DNA of 58,413 nt from JBAXAM01 sp964213355 (lineage in GTDB: Bacteria; Pseudomonadota; Gammaproteobacteria; UBA9339). The DNA is taken from the NCBI GenBank assembly GCA_964213355.1, contig CAXOVY010000022.1, forward strand, positions 1 through 58,413. The letters run 5' to 3'. Below the pieces are notes generated by a model that was given only the letters and a program-made list of their open reading frames with translations, was not told where the DNA came from and did no database searches. Numbering within the stretch: position 1 is the stretch's first letter; each line of letters starts with the position of its first letter. Both the position numbers and the translations under genes were made by a program. Positions 7,796 to 16,446 of the stretch are shown piece after piece.

Positions 7796-8923
7796 TTATT
7801 TATGAGTGTCAGGTGTGAGTGTTGTTGGAAACGGTGTTGGACTTGTTGCAGTTTCTAGCTCTGGATTCTCGATCATTGGTGCCACCTCTTCTATTTTTCT
7901 TTCCACCGCTTGAACTTCATTTGCTAGTGTTGAAACTTTTTCCTGCAAAACTTTTTCTTTTTCTTTAAGTTGCTGTTCTCGTGCATTTAATTCTTTAATT
8001 ATATTTTCATCTTCACGCAATTCTTTAAGTTCTGTATACACGCTCATGAGGTCGGGATGTGCAGCTACTCGTTCGTAAATACGCTCCTCTTGAGCTTTAA
8101 ATGCTGCTCTCAAAAGATTAATTCGAGTTTTTTCGTTATCGATTTGTCTCAAATCTTCTATTTTTGCAAGTAGTGCCGCTGCTTTTTGCTCAAATTGCTC
8201 TTTTAGTTGCAATATTACTGCAGTGAGGAATTCGTCACTATCTTTTGCAGGATTGTTTATATCGTGAGCACAAGAGTGTACGCTTTTTTGAAAATCTAGT
8301 TGTGTGATTAGAGAATCATCTTGTTGACATTCTTCGTCAAACAAATTTATTAATGCTGTTTCGGCAGCATCTATTTTTTGTTCCGCGATGGCTTTTCGTT
8401 CTTTGGCAGCTACAATTTGTATTTCAATATCTAAAATTTGTTCTTTAACCTCTCGGAGTTGGGTCAGTACCGCACTTAATTGCTTTTGTAGTCCAGTGAG
8501 CCTATCTTCTAGCTGTTTTTTTAATAGCTCAAAATCTCTGCCATAAGAAACAAAAAATTTATCTAATTCTTTTTTAGCTGTTTTTAGCTCTTCGTTTAGT
8601 TTTTGTATGTATTGAGCATTGTCTTTTTGTATTTTTAGATCATGCTCATACAACTGGTCCTGTTCTTGTCCCCTAATGAGTTTTACAATTTTGTTTAACT
8701 TATCTAGTTTCTGTTTGAGGTGAGGGACTTCAGAACTTCTTCCGGTTTTTGCAAGCACGGCAATTAGCTTTTTATATTTTGACATCATCCCCAGAACATT
8801 ATCGAGAGTCCCTGATTCTATTTCTTGAAACAGTTCCTCATCTTTTTGTTTGCGACGTTTACTAACAGCGGGAGATATAGCTTTTTTAAGGTTATCTAAG
8901 ATGTTATCCAGTTTTTTGTCCAT
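7796..8923 (-). CDS. Long coiled-coil protein, unknown function
   Basis: About 375 residues from the ATG at 8923 (MDKKLDNILDNLKK); an upstream in-frame start at 8944 would add seven residues. Nearly the whole chain from residue ~85 to ~350 is heptad-rich, charged helix with Lys, Glu, Gln and Leu, without signal peptide or membrane segment. The N-terminal ~70 residues are helical and basic. The C-terminal ~25 residues are a Pro/Thr-rich tail. There is no catalytic motif. In Legionellales such stand-alone coiled-coil proteins with a polar tail are frequent among Dot/Icm substrates, so an effector role is possible, but this is inference from form only. Some terminal charge pattern (ending TLTPDTHK) does not resemble a strong E-block. 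Confidence 0.7.
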   Translation of the reverse strand: MDKKLDNILDNLKKAISPAVSKRRKQKDEELFQEIESGTLDNVLGMMSKYKKLIAVLAKTGRSSEVPHLKQKLDKLNKIVKLIRGQEQDQLYEHDLKIQKDNAQYIQKLNEELKTAKKELDKFFVSYGRDFELLKKQLEDRLTGLQKQLSAVLTQLREVKEQILDIEIQIVAAKERKAIAEQKIDAAETALINLFDEECQQDDSLITQLDFQKSVHSCAHDINNPAKDSDEFLTAVILQLKEQFEQKAAALLAKIEDLRQIDNEKTRINLLRAAFKAQEERIYERVAAHPDLMSVYTELKELREDENIIKELNAREQQLKEKEKVLQEKVSTLANEVQAVERKIEEVAPMIENPELETATSPTPFPTTLTPDTHK

Positions 8924-9040
8924 ATGTCTATTCCTAAAATGCAATAAGAAATTAGATTAAAGTATACATTTTTTCGGCCCTATTTAGTAGAATCTTCGCT
9001 ATAAAATTTTACTACAAGGGTGCAAATAACTTAGCTGCAT

Positions 9041-9132
9041 ATTCCGATCCAAATCGATCAATGATTCCAGTCCAAACCGATCAGTAATTCCAGTCCAAAT
9101 CGATTAACGATTCCAGTTCAAATCGATCAAAA
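9041..9132 (+). repeat. Left-end 23-bp iterons of IS21 copy A
   Basis: Four head-to-tail 23-bp units start at 9041, 9064, 9087 and 9110, each of the form ATTCCrrTyCAAAyCGATyA plus three bases. The spacing is exact. In the IS21 family repeated sites in the ends bind the transposase. Confidence 0.9.
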
Positions 9133-9231
9133 CTTTCATGTCGAATGACCCACAATAATCAGATTTAAAACCTGATTGTTTTTTCAAAATAAGTTGTACT
9201 TCCAAGATTAATTAAAATTTGGAGATACAAA

Positions 9232-10773
9232 ATGAGAGGTCATATAACAATGAGAAAAATTCGGGAAATATTACGTTTAAAATTTGCTCTTGAAATGGGA
9301 AACCAAAAAATCGCCAATAGTTTGGCAATTAGCAGCAGTACTGTACATGAATGTTTGCGCAGGGCTAATTTAGCTAATCTTAGCTGGCCGCTGCCAGATA
9401 ACATAGATGATGAGATATTGGAGAAACAGCTTTACTCTCCGCCAAGACAAGCAATACCAAAGGAAGAGCGAGGTGAGTTGGATTGGTCTAAAATTCATGA
9501 TGAGCTAAAACGCAAACACGTAACGTTAATGTTACTGTGGAACGAGTACAGAGAATCGTATCCAATGGGAATAGGCTACAGTCGGTTTTGCGATCTTTAC
9601 TTGCTATGGAAAAAGCCATTAGACACATGGATGCGTCAAGATCATAAAGCTGGCGAAAAAATGTTTGTCGATTATGCAGGAGGCACTATTCCTATAAGCG
9701 ATGGGCAAGGCTATATACATCAAGCACAGATTTTTGTTGCTGTGCTTGGCGCGTCTGGATACATCTACGCTGAAGCGACAATGACACAATCTTTGCAGGA
9801 TTGGATAGAGTCACATTGTCGAGCTCTTAAATTCTTCGGCGGTGTTCCAGAGATATCGGTGCCTGACAATTTAAAAAATTGCACTGTCCTTGCCCATCGC
9901 TATGAGCCAGATATTAACCCAACTTATCATGACCTGGCAAAGCATTATGGGTTTGTAGTTATGCCTGCGCGCGTAAGAAAACCAAAAGATAAAAGTTTGG
10001 CGGAAAAAAGCGTACAAATTATACAGTACCAAATTCTAGCAAAATTACGCGATCAAACTTTTTTTAGTTTGGTAGAAGTAAATGAACCGATAGCAATTTT
10101 ATTGAAAAAAATTAATTCGCAAGCTTTCCAAAAATTATCAGGATCACGGTTAAGCCAATTTGAGAAGTTAGATAAACCAGCTTTAAAACCACTACCAAGC
10201 ACGCCCTACAAATTCGCTGAATGGGCAAAGGCAAGACTGGGTCCTGATTATCATATTGAATTGGATAAACACTTTTACAGCGTTCCGTATACTTTTATTA
10301 AAAAAATTTTGGATGTGAGATTTACTGATCAAACAGTTGAAATTTTTTATCGTTCAAAAAGAATAGCGGTTCACATGCGCAGTTACATACATAGACGACA
10401 TACAACATTGAAAGAGCATATGCCTAAGGCTCATCAGAAATATGTCGAGTGGACTCCGGAACGAATTATTAATTGGGCTCGAAAAATAGGAATGGCAACA
10501 GCGCAATTAGTTGAGAAAGTTATCGAAACTAAAGAGCATCCACAATTAGCCTTTCGTGCATGCCTTGGGATCCTGCATCTTGGTAAGAGCTATACTGAAC
10601 TACGGTTGGAAGCAGCATGTGTCCGCGCTTTAAAAATAGGAGCCTACAGTTATCACAACATAGCGTCTATTCTAAAAAATAATTTAGATAACGTGCCAGT
10701 AAGTTCATCGGAAACTTTAACAGCAACAAAAGAAGAACATGAAAACATTAGAGGAGGTGATTATTTTGAATAA
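9232..10773 (+). CDS. istA: IS21-family transposase IstA
   Basis: DDE transposase of the IS21 family, 513 residues. It has an N-terminal helix-turn-helix (residues ~8-45, GNQKIANSLAISSSTVHECL) and an rve/RNase H-like core with the first catalytic Asp in FVDYAGG and the second in VPDNLK. The glutamate region reads KDKSLAEKSVQ, where IS21 enzymes often have KG.vE. A C-terminal beta-barrel domain follows. Start at 9232 is preceded by GGAG; a second ATG at 9250 is also plausible. The reading frame is intact, so the element may still be active. Confidence 0.93.
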   Translation: MRGHITMRKIREILRLKFALEMGNQKIANSLAISSSTVHECLRRANLANLSWPLPDNIDDEILEKQLYSPPRQAIPKEERGELDWSKIHDELKRKHVTLMLLWNEYRESYPMGIGYSRFCDLYLLWKKPLDTWMRQDHKAGEKMFVDYAGGTIPISDGQGYIHQAQIFVAVLGASGYIYAEATMTQSLQDWIESHCRALKFFGGVPEISVPDNLKNCTVLAHRYEPDINPTYHDLAKHYGFVVMPARVRKPKDKSLAEKSVQIIQYQILAKLRDQTFFSLVEVNEPIAILLKKINSQAFQKLSGSRLSQFEKLDKPALKPLPSTPYKFAEWAKARLGPDYHIELDKHFYSVPYTFIKKILDVRFTDQTVEIFYRSKRIAVHMRSYIHRRHTTLKEHMPKAHQKYVEWTPERIINWARKIGMATAQLVEKVIETKEHPQLAFRACLGILHLGKSYTELRLEAACVRALKIGAYSYHNIASILKNNLDNVPVSSSETLTATKEEHENIRGGDYFE

Positions 10774-10911
10774 GGGGACGCTGTCCCCTTAAACCCCTGA
10801 AGTATTTAGAGACGTAACTTGTAATTGATGAGGCGGGATTAGCCGCCTCAAGTTACGTCACTGTCATCAGCGCTTCCGCCTGTACAGTAATTTAATAATA
10901 TAGGAGAAAAA
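10774..10911 (+). other. Structured spacer between istA and istB of copy A
   Basis: Two inverted repeats fill this spacer. GGGGACGCTGTCCCC sits right after the istA stop (about 10776-10792). A larger compound hairpin follows, with outer arms GACGTAACTTG and CAAGTTACGTC and inner arms GAGGCGG and CCGCCTC (about 10811-10860). In most IS21 elements istA and istB abut or overlap, so this gap may reduce or regulate IstB expression. A ribosome site (GGAG) precedes istB. Confidence 0.6.
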
Positions 10912-11667
10912 ATGTTAATACATCCAACAATTGAAAATTTAAAAAAACTACGTTTACTAGGAATGGCTAAAGCATTAGAAAACCAGCTTGATCAACCGCA
11001 AGTAGAAAGTATGAGCTTCGAAGAACGATTAGGGTTAATAATTGACCGTGAAATTTGTGATCGTGAAAATAGAAAATTACAAACAAGGCTTCGCAATGCA
11101 GCTTTAAAACAAACAGCGTCAGTAGAAGATATTGATTATCGCGCATCACGTGGTATTGATAAAAAGCTCGTATTTACTTTATCTAATTGCCAATGGATAA
11201 AAATGCACCGCAATGTTTTAATTATTGGTGCAACTGGTACAGGCAAAACATATCTTGCTTGCGCTTTGGCACATAAAGCTTGTTTAGAAGGAAACTCTGT
11301 TTATTACAGTCGCCTCTCAAGACTTCTGCCAGATTTGGGTTTAGCACGAGGCGATGGTAGCTATAATAAAAAAATGAAACAGCTGGCAAAGGTCGAGGTT
11401 TTGATTTTAGACGACTGGGGACTTTCTCCTCTTACAGATGAGCAACGTCGTGATTTATTAGAGCTACTAGACGATCGTCATGAAAAATGCTCTACTATTG
11501 TTACCAGTCAACTGCCAATTAAACTCTGGCATGAAGCCATTGGAGATAAAACTTTGGCTGACGCTATTATGGATCGACTGGTACACAACGCTTATCGGTT
11601 AGAATTAAAAGGTGACGACTCTATGCGTAAATTTCGTAATGAAAATCTGAATAAGAGGGATAAATAA
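10912..11667 (+). CDS. istB: IS21-family helper ATPase IstB
   Basis: AAA+ ATPase (DnaC-like) that assembles on DNA and selects the target for IstA. The 251-residue product has the IstB N-terminal helical region (LKKLRLLGMAKALENQL), Walker A IGATGTGKTYLA at about residues 103-114 and Walker B VLILDDWGL around 163-171. There is a sensor-like STIVTSQ and the conserved C-terminal IMDRLVHNAYRLELKGDS-type stretch. Full length and uninterrupted. Confidence 0.95.
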   Translation: MLIHPTIENLKKLRLLGMAKALENQLDQPQVESMSFEERLGLIIDREICDRENRKLQTRLRNAALKQTASVEDIDYRASRGIDKKLVFTLSNCQWIKMHRNVLIIGATGTGKTYLACALAHKACLEGNSVYYSRLSRLLPDLGLARGDGSYNKKMKQLAKVEVLILDDWGLSPLTDEQRRDLLELLDDRHEKCSTIVTSQLPIKLWHEAIGDKTLADAIMDRLVHNAYRLELKGDDSMRKFRNENLNKRDK

Positions 11668-11700
11668 CTAAATTATAACAAAGGTCTTTCGCTTTGATTT

Positions 11701-11814
11701 TTTTGATCGGTTTGGATCGGAATCGTTAATCGATTTGGACTGGAATTACTGATCGGTTTGGACTGGAATCATTGATCGGTTTGAATCGGAATGATTGATC
11801 GATTTCATCGGAAT
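11701..11814 (+). repeat. Right-end iterons of IS21 copy A
   Basis: Five units, inverted relative to the left end: starts at 11701, 11724, 11747, 11770 (23 bp each) and 11793 (22 bp). The outermost unit has lost one base. Two of the units (11724 and 11747) are exact complements of left-end units. Confidence 0.9.
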
Positions 11815-11895
11815 ACGCACTTAGCTGCTGAATAAGTTTAAAAAGAGCCTTAGTTATTTTTGTGATATATTCTATGCTTTTACTGGCGAATCTGA

Positions 11896-11901
11896 TATAA
11901 T
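11896..11901 (+). promoter_or_regulatory. Likely -10 element for gyrB
   Basis: TATAAT preceded by TGA, an extended -10-like context, lies 58 bp before the gyrB ATG. No good -35 box is seen at the usual distance. It lies outside the IS, so copy A probably did not remove the gyrB promoter, but it separates gyrB from whatever lay upstream. Confidence 0.45.
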
Positions 11902-11959
11902 AAAACGTTTTTACGACTTATTTAACTATTTGATTTTAAAGCAAAATATATAATACAAA

Positions 11960-14383
11960 ATGACAGAAACAGTACGTACATACGATTCATCCAATATCAA
12001 AGTTTTGAAAGGACTAGATGCTGTTAGAAAGCGCCCTGGAATGTATATTGGAGATACTGATGATGGGTCTGGTTTGCACCAGATGGTGTTTGAGGTTGTT
12101 GATAACTCAATTGACGAAGCCCTTGCTGGTTATTGCAGTGCAGTTGAGGTGATTATTCATGCCAATGGTTTTGTTACGGTCATAGATAACGGCCGCGGTA
12201 TTCCTGCTGATATTCACCAAGAAGAAGGGCGTTCGGCTGCTGAAGTTATAATGACTGTGCTGCATGCCGGTGGTAAATTTGATAATGATGCTTATAAGGT
12301 TTCTGGCGGATTACACGGTGTTGGTGTGTCCGTAGTGAATGCCTTATCTGAAGAATTGCATTTACTAATTCGTCAAAATGGCAAGCTATATGAACAAACT
12401 TATCGCCATGGCGACCCCGTTTTTGCATTAAAGGTTATTGGCGAGGCAAATACCACTGGAACCGAAATTAGTTTTAAACCAAGCAAAGAAACTTTTACGC
12501 AGACGGAATTTCATTATGAAATTTTGGCCAAGCGTCTCCGCGAGCTCGCATTTTTAAATTCTGGAATTCGTATTCATCTTTTAGATGAGAACACGGGTAA
12601 GGAAGAAACTTTTCAATATGCTGGGGGTATTAGCGGATTTGTTGACCTTTTGAACAAAAATAAAAGTGTCATCAATGTGCCGATATTTCACTTTATTGCG
12701 AAAGACAATAGCACTACCGTTGAATTAGCTTTGCAGTGGAATGATGGTTTTCAGGAGACAATTTTTTGTTATACCAATAATATTCCACAGCGTGATGGTG
12801 GTACGCATTTAATTGGCTTTCGCAGCGCACTAACCCGGACGTTGAATAATTATATTGAAGCTGAAGGGTTGACCAAAAAAGATAAAATTGTCACCACTGG
12901 TGATGATTCGCGTGAAGGGTTAACTGCAATTCTTTCTGTGAAATTGCCCGATCCAAAATTTTCATCGCAGACAAAAGACAAATTAGTTTCATCGGAAGTA
13001 AAAGGGGTCGTAGAGTCTTTAGTTGCAGAAAAGCTGCAGGAATATTTACTCGAACACCCTAAGCAAGCACGTGATATTGTTTCTAAGATGATTGATGCTG
13101 CTCGGGCGCGGGAAGCTGCGCGCAAAGCTCGAGAAATGACACGGCGCAAATCAGCGCTTGATATTGCTGGTCTACCAGGAAAGTTAGCTGATTGTCAGGA
13201 AAAAGATCCGGCGCTGTGTGAGATTTTTATTGTTGAAGGTGAATCAGCCGGTGGCTCGGCCAAGCAGGCGCGTGATCGCAAATACCAAGCAATTTTGCCA
13301 CTACGCGGAAAAATTTTAAATGTTGAAAAAGCACGCTTTGATAGGATGATTGCTTCAGAAGAAATAGGTACATTAATTACCGCTTTGGGTTGTGGTATTG
13401 GTCGGGAAGAATATGATCCGGCAAAAACTCGTTATCATCGTATTGTGATTATGACAGATGCGGATATTGATGGCTCACACATTCGAACCTTGCTTTTAAC
13501 TTTCTTTTATCGCCAAATGCCGGAATTAATTGCGCGGGGTTACATTTATATTGCGCAGCCACCTTTGTATAAAGTCAAAAAAGGAAGCAATGAACAGTAC
13601 GTCAAGGACGACTCTGCTCTTAATAATTACTTAGTGCAATTAGCATTAAATGGCGCGCGTTTGCATGTCAACGCTGCAGCGCCGTCGATTAGTAGTGCAA
13701 CACTTGAGATTTTAATTCAAGAGTATGGTATGGCTTTGCAAATTATCGAGCGTTTGGTACGTAAATATCCGCGCGCGGTTTTGGAGACTATGTTAGAAAT
13801 GCCTCGCCTGCAGGTTGAACAATTGCGCGATCAAAACGCAGTTACTAAATGGACACAATTATTAGAGCAAAAATTATCTTGGAACACTAATAAAGAGGCT
13901 CCACAATATCAAGCTAAGGTGAAAGAGCTGGTTGATAAGAATATTTTTGTTCCAATGATTTCTATCGTTTCTCACGGTGTTGCAACTGATTATATTTTAC
14001 CCGCGGCTTTATTTATTTCTGGAGAATATCGGCACTTGGCAAATTTGGCTGAGAAAATTTCTGGGCTAATCGAGCCGGGCGCATATGTTGCTAGAGATAA
14101 TCATGAAGAACGAATAATAAATTTTGCTGCCGGTTTTGATTGGTTGATGAGTGAGGCAAAAAAGGGATTGAGTATTCAGCGGTATAAAGGTCTTGGTGAA
14201 ATGAATCCTGAGCAGCTTTGGGATACAACTATGGATCCAAATACTAGGCGGATGCTTAAAGTTGCCGTCGAAGATGCTGTTGCCGCCGATCAAATTTTTA
14301 CTGCTCTTATGGGTGATCAAGTGGAGCCGCGGCGTGAATTTATCGAACAGCGCGCTTTAGAGGTTGTGAATTTAGATGTGTGA
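11960..14383 (+). CDS. gyrB: DNA gyrase subunit B
   Basis: ATPase subunit of gyrase, which introduces negative supercoils with GyrA. The 807-residue length matches gammaproteobacterial GyrB. It begins with the N-terminal GHKL ATPase domain (VLKGLDAVRKRPGMYIGDT, DNGRGIP, GGLHGVGVSVVNAL). The transducer domain is followed by the Toprim domain (IVEGESAGGSAKQARDRK, then MTDADIDGSHIRTLLL). The C-terminal part ends with QRYKGLGEMNPEQLWDTTMD. The usual upstream neighbours dnaA-dnaN-recF are not present; the region before the gene holds IS21 copy A. Confidence 0.98.
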   Translation: MTETVRTYDSSNIKVLKGLDAVRKRPGMYIGDTDDGSGLHQMVFEVVDNSIDEALAGYCSAVEVIIHANGFVTVIDNGRGIPADIHQEEGRSAAEVIMTVLHAGGKFDNDAYKVSGGLHGVGVSVVNALSEELHLLIRQNGKLYEQTYRHGDPVFALKVIGEANTTGTEISFKPSKETFTQTEFHYEILAKRLRELAFLNSGIRIHLLDENTGKEETFQYAGGISGFVDLLNKNKSVINVPIFHFIAKDNSTTVELALQWNDGFQETIFCYTNNIPQRDGGTHLIGFRSALTRTLNNYIEAEGLTKKDKIVTTGDDSREGLTAILSVKLPDPKFSSQTKDKLVSSEVKGVVESLVAEKLQEYLLEHPKQARDIVSKMIDAARAREAARKAREMTRRKSALDIAGLPGKLADCQEKDPALCEIFIVEGESAGGSAKQARDRKYQAILPLRGKILNVEKARFDRMIASEEIGTLITALGCGIGREEYDPAKTRYHRIVIMTDADIDGSHIRTLLLTFFYRQMPELIARGYIYIAQPPLYKVKKGSNEQYVKDDSALNNYLVQLALNGARLHVNAAAPSISSATLEILIQEYGMALQIIERLVRKYPRAVLETMLEMPRLQVEQLRDQNAVTKWTQLLEQKLSWNTNKEAPQYQAKVKELVDKNIFVPMISIVSHGVATDYILPAALFISGEYRHLANLAEKISGLIEPGAYVARDNHEERIINFAAGFDWLMSEAKKGLSIQRYKGLGEMNPEQLWDTTMDPNTRRMLKVAVEDAVAADQIFTALMGDQVEPRREFIEQRALEVVNLDV

Positions 14384-15631
14384 GTCTTGGTCGGGATAGC
14401 GTGCGCTAATAGAATTTATAACTTCTAAACAACCGATAAATGCCGCCACCACATCTGGATCGAATTGTTTACCTGAATTGGCAAGGATCTTCTCTACCGC
14501 AACGCTTTTAATATCTTTATCGGGTTTTTCTTTTGTAACAGATCCATGAATTATATCATCATATTCATTGGCTACCGCAACTATGCGGGCGTATATAGGG
14601 ATTTCATTACCGCTTTTACCAAAAGCGGAACCATCGGCCTTTTCATAGCCCGGTAGCGGTAATCCATCTTCAATACGTATGTGGCCAAGATAGCCAGAAC
14701 CATCCCAGTTTTCGTGGTGGTTAAGAGAAATAGCTTGCGCCATTTCTTCAAAAGTAGAAAAAACATCGGGAAAGAGGTGAGCTCCATAAATAACATGTTG
14801 GCGAAAGATTTTTATTTCTTCAGGAGTTAGCTCAGCATACGGTTTTTTTAAAATGTGAGATGGTATGGCTATTCTGCCAATATCATGCAGCATTGCGGCC
14901 ATTCTCAAAATATCACGATTATGTTGGATTTCTCTTTCTGGGGTCCCTTTTTTACGCGCCCAAGCCTCATAAATTTCTATAGAATAAGCAGCAATACGAT
15001 TGTTGTGTGCTGTGGTTTCAGTTGGATCATGTAGTTCGACCATTTTATTCATGCGTACAATCATCGAGCGTGTCATTTGTGCCTGTTCAATAGCTATAGC
15101 CGCACTATTGGCAAAAAGTTGAGTTATAGATTCATCGGAGGTAGTAAAAGGTCGGATTGATTGGTCGAGACTAAGAGAGTTGATTAATTGGATTACCCCG
15201 GTTGTTTTTCCCAAAGAGTTTTTTGTTGGAACTGCCAGCATTGATTGGGTGCGATAGCCAGTAGTTTCGTCGAAATGTTTATCAAATGAATATGGTTGAA
15301 AGCTGTCAATATGATAGGCGTTTGGAATATTAACCAGCATGCCAGTATTTGCTACATAGCCGGCAATCGATTTATTGTTTATTTGAATACTGGAAGTTGA
15401 GTAAATTAATTTTTTGCCAAAAGGTAATTTTTTTTGCTGCGTGTTATTTTGTGTATAGCTAAATTTTAAGGTTGATCCCTCGACCAGGTAAATCGAGCCA
15501 GCGTCAGCACCAACGACATCTCTTACTTCAGTCAGCATGTGTTCAAGGAGCATATCTAGGTCATGAGTCTGCAAGAGCTCATGCGTTATTTTTACGATCT
15601 TATCGAAATTTGTTTGGTCGTTAGTAGCCAT
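14372..15631 (-). CDS. GAF domain plus HD-GYP-like phosphohydrolase
   Basis: A 419-residue cytoplasmic signalling protein. Residues ~15-185 form a GAF sensor domain (VVGADAGSIYLVEG). Residues ~205-410 form an HD-type phosphohydrolase related to HD-GYP c-di-GMP phosphodiesterases, with HDIGRIAIPSHILKKP and HHENWDGSGY. The GYP signature is altered: after SGY it reads LG, and an extra segment of about 20 residues precedes EIPIYARIVAVANEYDD, where the usual AD pair is AN. The metal-binding His and Asp remain, so hydrolase activity is possible but c-di-GMP specificity is uncertain. It converges on gyrB with a 12-bp overlap. Confidence 0.88.
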   Translation of the reverse strand: MATNDQTNFDKIVKITHELLQTHDLDMLLEHMLTEVRDVVGADAGSIYLVEGSTLKFSYTQNNTQQKKLPFGKKLIYSTSSIQINNKSIAGYVANTGMLVNIPNAYHIDSFQPYSFDKHFDETTGYRTQSMLAVPTKNSLGKTTGVIQLINSLSLDQSIRPFTTSDESITQLFANSAAIAIEQAQMTRSMIVRMNKMVELHDPTETTAHNNRIAAYSIEIYEAWARKKGTPEREIQHNRDILRMAAMLHDIGRIAIPSHILKKPYAELTPEEIKIFRQHVIYGAHLFPDVFSTFEEMAQAISLNHHENWDGSGYLGHIRIEDGLPLPGYEKADGSAFGKSGNEIPIYARIVAVANEYDDIIHGSVTKEKPDKDIKSVAVEKILANSGKQFDPDVVAAFIGCLEVINSISARYPDQDSHI

Positions 15632-15795
15632 TGGAGTTCAGCAAATATTCAAGAGTCCAATAATCCTAGGCGACAATAATATCATGATTTATTGGATTGT
15701 ATAATACTAATTTGGCTGCCGCACAATTTAATGTAATTCAATTCGATAGGTATATGGGGGTGGTTGAAACCCCTGTATTCTGTTACTATTTTATT

Positions 15796-16362
15796 ATGCA
15801 AAAACACACCTCAAGTCTTCGCATTATTGGTGGTAAGTGGCGTAGCCGCAGAATTAGTTTTGTGTCATTAAAAGGCCTAAGACCGACTACTGATGCTAAT
15901 CGAGAAACTCTTTTTAACTGGCTCGCTCCGGTTATTAGTAACACAAATTGTCTTGATTTATTTGCGGGTAGTGGGGCTCTTGGTTTTGAGGCATTGTCTC
16001 GTGGCGCCAAACACGTAGTAATGGTTGATGCTTCAACCCAAGTCATTTCCATGCTCAAAAAAACTGCGCAATTACTAAACGCTGAAGACATAGATTTTTA
16101 TTCTGCAAAAATTCCACAAGCTCTTAACAAAATCCCTAAACAATCTTTCGATATTGTATTTTTAGATCCCCCATTTCACTTTGACCTAATCAAACCAACA
16201 TGTGAAAAATTAGTAAATTCTGGTTATCTGGCTAAAAATGCTATAATTTATATTGAAGTTGAAAAAGAGTTGGATATCAAAAAAGTAATCCCAGAATCTT
16301 GGCAAATTTTGTGTCAAAAAACCGTGGGACAGGTTGACAGTTATTTATTGAGCTGCTTCTAG
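15796..16362 (+). CDS. rsmD: 16S rRNA (guanine-966-N2)-methyltransferase
   Basis: Methylates G966 of 16S rRNA in the assembled 30S subunit. From the ATG at 15796 (MQKHTSSLRIIGGKWRSR) it has 188 residues, normal for RsmD; a longer open frame from 15697 lacks conserved residues. It shows RIIGGKWRSR, the SAM-binding LDLFAGSGALGFEALSRGA and the catalytic DPPF. It lies before ftsY, the usual gammaproteobacterial order. Confidence 0.95.
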   Translation: MQKHTSSLRIIGGKWRSRRISFVSLKGLRPTTDANRETLFNWLAPVISNTNCLDLFAGSGALGFEALSRGAKHVVMVDASTQVISMLKKTAQLLNAEDIDFYSAKIPQALNKIPKQSFDIVFLDPPFHFDLIKPTCEKLVNSGYLAKNAIIYIEVEKELDIKKVIPESWQILCQKTVGQVDSYLLSCF

Positions 16363-16446
16363 TGGAACATAAAGAGTTGCGCACTTTATAACTAATGACA
16401 TACAATAAAAATTATAAAGCAACAACTTTGCTGTAACTGAAAACAT

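Larger units (their letters stand above)
9036..11819 (+). mobile_element. Complete IS21-family insertion sequence, copy A
   Basis: A 2784-bp element with istA and istB, tips TGCATATTCC (left) and, on the other strand, TGCGTATTCC (right). It is flanked by the 6-bp direct repeat CTTAGC at 9030-9035 and 11820-11825. Joining the flanks restores one continuous sequence, so this is a simple transposition into the region upstream of gyrB. The ends carry 23-bp iterons, four at left and five at right. It is different in sequence from the second IS21 element in this window. Confidence 0.9.
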
